A stretch of DNA of 64,000 nt from NCBI GenBank assembly GCA_949751835.1, contig CATKHK010000007.1, forward strand, positions 1 to 64,000. The letters run 5' to 3'. Position numbers and translations under genes: made by a program. Below, one piece after another: positions 42,453 through 52,164 of this stretch. Each line of letters starts with the position of its first letter. Position 1 is the stretch's first letter. This stretch comes from Blepharisma japonicum. Taxonomy: Eukaryota > Ciliophora > Heterotrichea > Heterotrichida > Blepharismidae. The notes beneath the pieces are model-generated. The model saw only the letters and a list, made by a program, of their open reading frames with translations, had not been told where the DNA came from and searched no databases.

Positions 42453-44168
42453 ATGATTGACTCCTTCGTCCGCCGAAACACAGTCTCTCATTTAGAAAAT
42501 GAAAACTTATTAAAATTCAAAAAGAGAGACTCTTATTACGACCTTCTGAAGGGTGCAGAAGGTGAAGATTCATTAAGTCAGGCTGGTAGAAACAAATTAT
42601 TTATACTAATTAGAATGGTATTAGGGCTAAAACCCTCAGAGCGAACACCTGAAATGATTGAAAGAGTATACCATTGGACTAAAAGCCTTAAATTTTTCCA
42701 AAAATTAAGAGAAGAAAATTCAGAAGACACTCATATAGCTTGTTGCAATTATCTCCAATATGAGTTTCATCCTGCAGAGTCGCTTGTTATAAGACAAGGT
42801 GATATGGGAACAAAGTTTTATATTATCTTAGATGGAAAAGTTAGCATTATTAGAGAAGATGAGGGTGAAGAATCTTCTGAAATGGCTGAGCTTGGAACTG
42901 GAGAAGCATTTGGTGAGAGAGCATTAATGCTTGGAGTTCCAAGGGCTTGTAGTGTAAAATGTATTACAAATTGCAGTCTAGGTGTACTAGAGATTAGTGA
43001 CTATAAAAAAGTACTTGACTCATTTATGGAAGAAAAGTACAATTTATTGATAGCTATGCTTAGAGAATTTCCAATATTTAAAAACAGTTCTAGACATTAT
43101 TTGCAAAGATTGACTTATCAATTTAAGCCTAGAAAATACCAAAAGAAGCAGTACATTTATAAAGAAGGAGATCCTACTAGTGAGGTATATATAATACAAA
43201 ATGGGGAATTTAATTTATCAAAAAAAATAAAAATTTCTTTACAATCCTCAAAAGCTTTTCCAAAATCTTCAAATTTAAAAAATAAAAAGATTTCTAAGAA
43301 TGCACAAATTGTATCTCTAAGTAAAGGATGCATGTTCGGAGAAGAAGAAATTTTATCAGGGCTCGATAATAGATCGACCTCTTGCTTTTGTGTATCTGAT
43401 GAAGGACATGTTTTAGTTATCAGTAAAGAAAATTTCAAAAAAAATATTTTAAAAAGTGAAGATGCTATTGAATTTTTAAAAAAAAGAACAGAAAATAAGC
43501 TTGCTTCAAGACAAACAACAATTGACCAAAATCTTTATTTGCAGAAATTGCATAAAGGAATTATACCTATAAGAGCTAATGAATCTCCTCCTCCAATTCC
43601 TGCCTTAAAACAATTGCCACCTTCTGTATCTGTAAATACAAGCAAGCTGCAATCTTTAAAGCATCCAATGACTTCAAGAGTTTCTTCTATGAGTCCTACT
43701 CGCGACATATCTGTAAATGAAAGCCGATGCAAATCTCCTGATGACAAAGGTTCTCTTTCACCAAAAAAATGTTCTCGGCCGACAATTCCTCCTCTTTTTG
43801 CTTCTTTTAACACCCCAATTACGCCAAGTATAATTTCTGATTCTAAAAATTCAAGCCCATCGCCACGAAAGTTAGAAAAAAGTGAATCAATGCCATTATT
43901 TACTCAGTCTTCAAGAAAACCGACTATACGTCCTATAGGAGATTATATAAATAGCACTAGAAAAAAGCCAGAAAAATTGTATAAAATTAAAGAAATTGTG
44001 AATATTCACACCCATATGATGAAAATCAAAAAAGAATCTAAAAGATTTTTAAGGACTAATCGGGGACAAACATTGACCTCATCAGTTCTGATGGAAATTG
44101 ATAAAGAGTGTGAGTCACCAATAAGAATTGAAAAAAGTAAATTATCAAGAAAATCTTCTATGCTTTAA
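42453..44168 (+). CDS. double cyclic-nucleotide-binding domain protein, copy 2
   Basis: 571 aa, a tandem paralogue of the preceding gene over its whole length. The first CNB domain keeps GDMGTKFYIILDGKVSI and FGERALMLGVPRAC, so nucleotide binding is likely. The second has EGDPTSEVYIIQNGEF with the same degenerate cassette. The basic end (KEIVNIHTHMMKIK ... SKLSRKSSML) is nearly identical to copy 1 (SKISRKSSVL), whereas the Pro/Ser-rich linker (about 375-500) has drifted most. The conserved RKSS C-terminus is a possible basophilic-kinase site. Both copies look functional. Confidence 0.85.
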   Translation: MIDSFVRRNTVSHLENENLLKFKKRDSYYDLLKGAEGEDSLSQAGRNKLFILIRMVLGLKPSERTPEMIERVYHWTKSLKFFQKLREENSEDTHIACCNYLQYEFHPAESLVIRQGDMGTKFYIILDGKVSIIREDEGEESSEMAELGTGEAFGERALMLGVPRACSVKCITNCSLGVLEISDYKKVLDSFMEEKYNLLIAMLREFPIFKNSSRHYLQRLTYQFKPRKYQKKQYIYKEGDPTSEVYIIQNGEFNLSKKIKISLQSSKAFPKSSNLKNKKISKNAQIVSLSKGCMFGEEEILSGLDNRSTSCFCVSDEGHVLVISKENFKKNILKSEDAIEFLKKRTENKLASRQTTIDQNLYLQKLHKGIIPIRANESPPPIPALKQLPPSVSVNTSKLQSLKHPMTSRVSSMSPTRDISVNESRCKSPDDKGSLSPKKCSRPTIPPLFASFNTPITPSIISDSKNSSPSPRKLEKSESMPLFTQSSRKPTIRPIGDYINSTRKKPEKLYKIKEIVNIHTHMMKIKKESKRFLRTNRGQTLTSSVLMEIDKECESPIRIEKSKLSRKSSML

Positions 44169-44299
44169 AAGCATGTTTAAATTTGTATTAATTAATACAA
44201 ATTTATGAATAAGAAAATTATCTAAATACTGAATCATACTCTTATAATTTTTATTGTAAAATTTATTCTATTTCTTAATCATTTTCTTCTATTGTTATA

Positions 44300-45910
44300 C
44301 TATGAAGGAATAAGCTCACTTGCATACATCTGGTCATACTCTTTCACCACATTTTGATAAAGTACAGATTCTTCTTCAAAAGGTCTGATTTCTACAGAAA
44401 CTCTTTTATGTGGCTGTCTATCGCAGCACATATTTAAAAAGTTTTTAATCTTGCTTTGTTCTGGTTTGAAAAATGAAATTTTAAAGTCTTCATTGTTTTC
44501 TGCATGCTTTCTTGAGCTAGAAAAGCGCTCATTTGTAGTCGTGTTACTTAAGAAATTTTGATAATGAATTGTTAATAAAATTGTAAGTGGAATTAAAGAC
44601 ATTGCTGCTAAAACACCAAAAATATAAGCCAATAAATGGCTTTCACTTAAAGATATATTTACAAACCCGCTCTTATGCGAAGAACTATCTAGGGTTTGCG
44701 CACAAATAGTAACTGTTAAGGCAAAAGTCACCCATAAGGAATTGATAAATGCAAAAAAAAAGCCTAAATTTCTAGCTCCAATGCAGTTATTGACCCAAGG
44801 ACAATGATGGTCGAATTTTTCAACACATTTATCGCAGATTTGGCAATGTCTAGATCTGGCTGGTCTATATATTTTACAGTCAGGGCAGATAAGGTGGCTT
44901 TCATATTTTTCATATAATTGGAAATGACTCACATTTGAGTGCTCTATATAACCTGGGTTTCGTAGGCTTACAGAAAGGAAAAAAATGAATGTGAGGATAA
45001 TTATTCCAATATAAATATAACCTATAAATTCTTCAGCGTATTGAAGATTAAAGAGAATCATTGATAATGTTCCACCAAGGAATAAAATAAGAAATACAGA
45101 AACTGACATATATGTATATTTTGGTGGCCTTAAAGGAGGCTTTAGTGCGCATTCAGATCATACTCTTGGAGGTTTTAATAAAGCAGAAATCGCATAATCT
45201 TTATCATTTCTTGCTATATCAATTGGTGTTTTTCCTGATGAATCTTTTGCAAAACGGTCAGCTCCTTTGATTAGTAAACATTTTATAATCCTTTGATTTT
45301 TAGCAATAACAGCTAAATGTAAAGGTGTATGACCATCAGCATCAGGCTGATTTAAAGAGCATCCCATTGAGATTAAGATAGATGCTGGAATTTCGCAGCC
45401 CATATAGCACGACCAGTGCAAAGGTGTGCTGTTTTTCTGGTCCAAAGGCTCCATGCTCATTCCAATTTCTTTAAAATAAGTTAGTACAAGTGGCTGGTCT
45501 CCTTGAGCAGCTATATGGACCACTCCAAGTCCTTGCAAATTTACTGCATTAATATCTGCGCCAATTTCTATTAAAAGTTTGACAATTTTCTACGTAAGTT
45601 TTACAAGACTTCCTTTAAATGCACCAAAATGAAGAGCTGTAAATCCTTCATCTGTTTTCATATTGACTCATTCTTTTAATATTTTTGGAGCCTCAAATCC
45701 ACAAGATTGATTAATCTATATTGAAAATACGTGAGTAACCAAAAATTCTAAGACTGCATAATTTCCTTTTAAGCTTGAAATGTGTAAAGCTGTGTACAAT
45801 TTTGAATCCAAACACTTATGAGGGTGAACTTCAAGCTTACGAATAAGACGATATATCTCAACTATTTCACCTTTATGAATAGAATTAAGAAAAAGCTGAG
45901 TCTCAGACAT
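44300..45910 (-). CDS. ankyrin-DHHC palmitoyltransferase (two 15-nt introns)
   Basis: Three exons (45910-45731, 45715-45605, 45589-44300) give 526 aa. N-terminal ankyrin repeats, about residues 1-240 ([49 protein letters not shown]), are followed by transmembrane helices. A DHHC Cys-rich domain includes [18 protein letters not shown] and [12 protein letters not shown] (DHHC at about 357-360), and a TTNE (TTxE) motif follows the last helix. This is the HIP14/ZDHHC13/17-type layout: S-palmitoylation of proteins at Golgi or other membranes, with ankyrins recruiting substrates. Removing the introns restores unbroken ankyrin sequence. TGA encodes Trp before the first helix. Confidence 0.92.
45590..45604 (-). 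other. 15-nt intron 2 of the ankyrin-DHHC gene
   Basis: GTAAAACTTACGTAG on the coding strand. Its TAG would stop the frame. Removing it joins FKGSL to [15 protein letters not shown], a textbook ankyrin continuation. The 15-nt size and GT...TAG ends match heterotrich introns. Confidence 0.9.
45716..45730 (-). other. 15-nt intron 1 of the ankyrin-DHHC gene
   Basis: GTATTTTCAATATAG on the coding strand. Its TAG would stop the frame after EFLVTH. Removing it gives [15 protein letters not shown] and keeps the ankyrin reading frame. Confidence 0.9.
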
Positions 45911-46077
45911 TTTTGATTATGTGAAAATATTAAATTTATTAAGTTAACAAGCTCTGGTACTTTTATATCAATTAAATTCATTATTTTAATAAATTTTACT
46001 ATCTATTTTATTATTTAAATATTGATTTTGCAATAAATTATAATTCTTATTTTTTTATATATTTTAACTGAATACTT

Positions 46078-46764
46078 ATGGAATACGGTTCTCTCGAACT
46101 AGAGAATAAATTATTAAGGAAAGAAGTAGACTCCTTAAGGACTGTTTTAAAAGCAGTCAGTAATAGCAGAGATTCTTCAATTGATCGTTTCAGCCCTATA
46201 GAAGAAGTTACTGAGTATTCGACTTATCCTACACATCGATCAGCATCTATGACTGAAATGCCATGAAACCCTTTAACTTTTCCAAGTCCAAAAGTTGATA
46301 TAGTCCCCAAACCTATCACTGATCAACAAAATTTAATTTCTATGAAAGAAGAAATTGAAGAAGAACTTTATGAGATTGAGCAAAGCATGAAAAATCTGAG
46401 ATGCAAAGACATCAAAATTAAAAAAGAAATGCAAAAAAATATAGATTTTTTAAAGCTATCTATTGAAAAAATAAGCGAAACTATTGAAAACAATAAAAGG
46501 CAGCAGCATCGAATTAAGAAATCGTGAGCAAGCGAAAATCAATATGAAGAGTCACTTTTATTTCAAGAGTTGACCAGACTGAGAAAAGAAAATTTTGATT
46601 TAAAAGAAGAATTAAGGGCAACACGAACAAATTCGCCTGTAGTGTTTTCTAGAACTTCAGAAGATTTTCCATTCAGCAGCCAGAATTCAACAATAAGGAA
46701 AAATTTATCAAGCAGTCGTTATTTTCTTCAAAAAAATAACAGTATAAAATCATACAGAAATTAA
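46078..46764 (+). CDS. short coiled-coil protein
   Basis: 228 aa, read through two in-frame TGA-Trp codons (46264-46266, 46525-46527), with TAA at 46764. It opens with a coiled coil (LELENKLLRKEVDSLRTVLK), has a Ser/Thr/Pro linker, then a second coiled coil (EEIEEELYEIEQSMKNLR) and a third (LTRLRKENFDLKEELRAT). The next gene starts 31 bases later on the same strand and has similar coiled-coil character, so the two may once have been one gene or may work together. Function unknown. Confidence 0.65.
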
Positions 46765-46795
46765 CTCTAATCATATTGTAATTAATTCTTTAATT

Positions 46796-48100
46796 ATGAA
46801 TTCTTTTAAAGATGATATTTGAACAAGCAACGACCCTCAGATTTTGCAGCAAAAAATAGAGCTGCTTAAAATTGAGCTCGAAGACTCAAAAACCAATGAA
46901 AATCAGCTTAAGTCTATGTATAATACCCTAATGAAAAATTTTACAGCTAAAACTGAAAACCCATTAAGTGTGATAATAATTTAGAGCAAAATTGCAAATG
47001 AATTAAAACTTGTATGTGAGCAGCATGAAAAAGAAATTGAGTCTATAAAGACCCGACATAAGCGTGAGTTAGAATTTAGAGATATCAAAGAAAAGGACAT
47101 GCAAAACCGAATAAGTGCAGTAGTCGCTGAAAATAAAGTGCTTAAGCAGGAATTAGAAAAAATAAATCAAGGATCAAAAATAAAGCATAATGCTTTTAAT
47201 TATTTTTGCCAGAAATTTGAAAATAAGTTGAAGGAGATGAATGAAAATTATAATAGAAATATAAAATCTCAAAGAGATGAGAATAATCATTTAAGACATG
47301 AAAATGTCAAGCTTAAGCAGCTTGTCGGGCTACAGTCACACGAGTTTCCAAAAGAATTTACAAGCTTTGATAGTAATTCAGGGTGACTTGATAGTAGAAT
47401 TCAAGAAATTGAACTTGAAAATCAAGCCAAAATTGATAACATAGAGGCAGAAAAAATAAAATCAGAAGAAACTGCAGAAATCTGGAAAAAAGAATTAGAA
47501 GAGCTAGCAAAATTCGCGATAAGCCAAAAATCCTCCAAAAAGCTGCCATTGTCTCACAGTAAAACCCAGACAACCTTAAAAATGCCTACCCCAAAATCAA
47601 GATCCCCTAAAAGCATAATAAATCGAAGAAAAACGAAAGAATTTACTTTTAATAAAAATTTATCTGAAAAGCAGTCAGCAGTCGATATAATCAGATCCAA
47701 ATCTATTGAGGCAAAAAAAGCATTGAATTACTATTATCTTTTAAAAGAAAAAGAAGATTTAGCTGAAAAACTAGCTGATAGAGAATCAGAGTTATCATTA
47801 TTAAGAAAGAAAATCGCGGAAACAAAAATCAGTGCCCCTTCATCTCCTATGTCTCAAAGTTTTGTTAAAATAGGCTCGGAGAGCACAGCTCCATCATTTA
47901 TTTTTGGTATGAAAGGATATTCACATGACGAGGCGCCTTATAAAATTGATCAAGATCAGTATATGATGCTGAAAAAATGCCAAAAAATCATTAATTCTGC
48001 ATATGCAATTGAATGCGAAAATTGTCGCAATTTATATATCACTCAAAAGTTTTACCCCCATTTACAAAAGTGCAAGAACTTAAGCGTAAATGATATTTAA
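46796..48100 (+). CDS. coiled-coil protein with Cys-rich C-terminus (one 15-nt intron)
   Basis: Starts at ATG 46796 (MNSFKDDIW, with TGA for Trp). A 15-nt intron at 46970-46984 splits it, and another TGA-Trp lies at 47384-47386; 429 aa in total. Long coiled coils run over about residues 15-210 (IELLKIELEDSKTNENQLKS; RISAVVAENKVLKQELEK) and 295-340. The C-terminus has ECENCRNLYITQKFYPHLQKC, a C-x2-C...H-x3-C pattern that may bind one zinc ion, as in C2HC/Zn-knuckle fingers of basal-body proteins. Likely cytoskeletal; not identified. Confidence 0.72.
46970..46984 (+). other. 15-nt intron
   Basis: GTGATAATAATTTAG. Without splicing the frame stops at its TAG. With splicing, ENPLS continues as SKIANELKLVCEQHEK, an uninterrupted coiled coil. 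The second intron class in the window with the same 15-nt length and TAG end. Confidence 0.85.
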
Positions 48101-48165
48101 TTATAAAATAGATAAAGTATAAGTGCTTATTACCCTAATATTTAATTCCATAATCATTAGCAGTT

Positions 48166-51100
48166 ATGAAAGGGAAAAAGGAGGTAAAGAAACCCAAACA
48201 AGCGAAACCTTTAAAAGAGCTTCTCCCACCTGGATTTACCAAGCAACCTAGAGAGCCTCTTCCTATCTCAATTCCAGACAGCCGCCCTGCAACTCACCAA
48301 TATGAATTTCAAATCCCAGGTTTATGCCCAAACTGGCCAGGTGACGAGGTTGCTTTAAACCACGATTTTGAGCTGAGTTCTGTAACCTTATATGAAGACG
48401 ATTTCGAGTACGTTTTCCCTCCTTCTATTTATGAGTTCTGCCCAAGAGAAAATGTGATCATGAAGTGGCCTGAAGATATTGTAGGGATGAATGAAATTAC
48501 TTCAAGATTCAGCAAAAGATTTAACCCAAAAAAACAGCAAACCTCAGGCATGGGTGGCTCATTTTTCAGCATGAGTATTTCCCGACAACAAAATATTTCC
48601 GAAGTTGCTACAGATGAAGCTGAAAAAACTATGGTTGTTGTATCCTTCATCGAAAGAGATGAGACCCCAGAAGAATTCGAAGCCAGAAAACAAAAAGAAG
48701 CTGAAAAAATAGCTTTAATGAAAAAAAAGCCTCCAAAAACTGAAGAATTGCATATAGGGAAAGTAAAAGAAGTGAAGCTAGGGAACATCGAAATGGGAAA
48801 ACAGCTCCCACATTGCTCAAAATGGTTAAGCAGCCAGCTACAAATACTAAAAGACAAAGGCTGGAAAGACCCACATACAGGCGAGTCTTTATGGAACAAA
48901 ATTTACCCTCAAAAAGAAGGAATCCCTATCTACAACCCTTCAGGAAGATACTGGGTAAAACTAATGCTGCTTGGCGTTCCTAGACTTGTAGAAATTGACT
49001 GCAGAGTCCCTACAAATTTAGAAGGGCTTTGTTTATTGCCAAGATCCAGTACATTTAGAGACTTATGGCCGCTTATTCTAACAAAGGCATATTTTAAGCT
49101 ATACTCTTTTAGGTGGAGAAATATCAGTAAATTTGTATCAGTCGCTGATGATGAAATTGATGGGTCTTTTATTTACTCGTTAACTGGGATGCTGCCTCAA
49201 AAAATGACCATAAATCAAATAAATCAAGACGAATGGAGACTAATACAAAACTGACTGAGAGATGAAGCTTGGGACCAAGGCAGAGTCCTAGTTTCAGTCC
49301 ACTGCAGCACTGACAAGACGCCATCAATTCCTTCTATGAGCTATATTGAAGAAGATAAAGAAGAATATCGCTCCAAAGACACCTTTGCAGAAATGGTCCC
49401 TGTGCCAGAAATTGAAATCGAAAATATCCCTGAAAAAAATGTCAGTGCTGAAGAAAGCCAAATAAGGACACCTACACAGCGAACTGTAGGTGGGCTTCAA
49501 GTAACGACAACTGAAGGTAGGAAATATTCGTTAAACCAAAATCCAAATAGGCCTGTACATGTATTAAACGGTTTTGGGTATTTGTTGTATGAAGCTTTTT
49601 CTAATCCAGAAGAGTTTGATATGAAAAAAGTCCTGAGAAAAGAAAAAGTCAGGATCCAGGAAGAAGCGAAAACGGCACTCTTAAGGGCTAAAGCGACGTC
49701 ACCAGCAAGAAAATTAAAGAGGCATCAAAGCCCAGCTAGGCTTAGGGAGTATCAAAAAAGAAAAGCTAGAAGAGAAAAAGAAAAAGAAGAAAAAAGGCAA
49801 AAACTGCTGGAGGTAAAATTATGCCAAGTTTATAAATTTTTAAGAATTAAAACAGCAGTCACAAATATCCCTGTTTTAACTGTCGACTGCGGCTTCTCTC
49901 CACAAGAAATTGACGAAGCAAAGCTAAGGCTGCTAAACCAGCAATTTTTCCAAGACAAAGAAGTGGCTGCCTTTGAAAGACTAATGGAAGAAGAAGACCG
50001 TGAACTTTTTGACCCCAAGGACTCAGGTATTGAAGAATCCAACCAAGAAGAATCTATCATAAACTATGACCAACTAGCTCAGCCCCCTCAGCGAGCCCAA
50101 GGCGGTGTCTGAATTTCTTCAGACGACTTTCCTTTTGCCTTTACCGAATTTATCATATACCACCATTTGAGTTTTTACCCTCACAATATAATTCTTGACG
50201 ACTTATGGAAAGACCAAAGTATCCCTTTCACACACAATCAAGATTTCGACGTATGGATTATTGATGCAAAATCTGACGCGACCTTTTTGGTAGCTTTTTC
50301 TCCATTGTTGCCTGAAGACTTGAAATTTCAGCCTTCTTCAATTAGTTTGACTATACAAAGGTATGATTTTGAGAATGAGGTAAATATCCCATGGGATGAT
50401 GAAGCCAAGCTGACGAGTACTTCTATATTAGCAAATCAATATAACATCAGTGAAGGATTATATGTGCTGAAGCCTTCAATTATGTGTGCTCCATGTGGGT
50501 CAATTACTTGGATTTCTTCAACTATCCCTGTAGAAACTATGTCTCGAATGAAATATTTAAGTGAAAGACAAGGCTGGAGTATAAGTACATTGAACTTTGA
50601 CTACTCTGCGATAGGGAAAAAAGCATTTTATATACCTATGAAAGTAGAAATTACGTCAACCGACCCTTTGCCTGTTTTTATAAAATTGTCGTCATCAGAT
50701 CCAAATATTTTATCGTCAGCTCAGCTGCTGCTAATTAATAGAGATAAAGACCCGCTGGAGCAGAAATTCTCATATTTAGATATATCGACTTTAGAATCTC
50801 AAAGAATTTCTTTGTCACCTAATGAAAAGGGCTATAGATTATTGCTGCTAATTGCTTCTTCTATTTCTCTACCTGATGGACAAGTAAACCTTAACATTTT
50901 GACAAAAACTCCTGATCAAATTAAAGCGACCCCAGGCGACATGATGGATCCTGCAGAATTTTCTGACCGTTATTTGCCTAATAAATATGGAATTATTTTC
51001 AAAGAACACTTTTTTATCCCTGAAGAAGTACATTTTTCGCTTCATCTTCGCTTGAGAAAAGGAGGGCTTCCTATCCCTGGGTCCAAAACAAAAGAGCTTA

Positions 51101-52128
51101 CCCCAGAAGAGCCATTAATGACCTCAAGACTTATGAAGCTTGAGCTTTATGAAGGCGATACTGTTATTTGTAGCTCAGAAGGTCATAATCAAGCCTATTT
51201 CACCCATATAAACTTGCGAAATAATGGACGAGAATTTTTATTAGTATGTAAATTTGATCTCACAGAAATTCCTGAAATAATGAATCCTAATGAAGAAACC
51301 CAAGATATGAACTGGATCATGAGGATTATTTCAAGCGAATCAATCGCTATTGCAAAAGATACAAGAAAAGAAGACAGAGAAGAAGCTATAAGAAAGTCAT
51401 GGGAAACTTCTCAGCCTGGGAGACAAGAACTTGCGAAAACTAGCAGAGGAAGATATTTAGCACAGATGAAAAAAAATAATGGAGAAGCTTTAACTGACCA
51501 AGAAAATGAGCTACTCAAAGACTCATGGGCTGATAGAAGAAAACAGAAAAAAGAGCAAGAAGTTGCTGGAAAACCAAAACCGAAAGGAAAAGACGCGAAA
51601 AATGTAAAAGAGGTAGAAAAACCTCAGGTGGTCGAGTTTGAAATCCCAAAGGCAGAGGACCATGTCATGCATTCAATACAGAAATTTTTAAATCATGCAC
51701 ATTCTGAGAGGCTGAAAACTATTAAACAAGTGAATTTAGAGCCTCAATTATTTACTTATGAATTTATAGAAGAATCCAAAGTCATTCTTAAGCAAGATAT
51801 CCAAAACTTCGCCCAAATCCATGAGCAAAGAAAAGCTTTACGTCAGCAATACAAGCAGGAATTCGAAGCCAAAAAAGAATTCTACAAAGCCCAAATGTTA
51901 AAGAGAAAAGAACAAATGGACAGCAACTTACAGCTCTACAAAGAATCAAGAGGAAACTACCAAAATAGATGTGATAAAAGAAAAGAAATATTGACCAAGC
52001 TTCAAACAGCCCTTCAGGCTAATGATTTAGCTACGCTTGAACAAGCAATTAATGATCCTTTCGCTTTAGCTTGTGACCCAGTTCTGCTTAACCAATGTTT
52101 AAAAGTATTAAGCAAAACTAAAAAATAA
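48166..52128 (+). CDS. androglobin-like protein (calpain-like domain, no clear globin)
   Basis: 1320 aa in one frame through TGA-Trp at 49252-49254 and 50110-50112. Recognised as androglobin-related from several collinear stretches: GLCPNWPGDEVAL near the N-terminus; the calpain-like segment at about 240-365 (GRYWVKLMLLGVPRLVEIDC, then LCLLPRSSTFRDLWPLILTKA and LTGMLPQK); WIMRIISSES near 1050; KSWETSQPGR near 1078 (AWETTEPGR in animals); and a long helical end. Animal androglobin has a permuted globin with an IQ motif in the middle; I cannot find the proximal His or an IQ in residues 440-660 here. The calpain Cys also seems absent. Animal ADGB is tied to ciliated cells and sperm tails, so a ciliary role is likely. 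Confidence 0.82.
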
Positions 52129-52164
52129 ATTTAAAAATTTCTTATAAGATTTTATGTAAATTAA

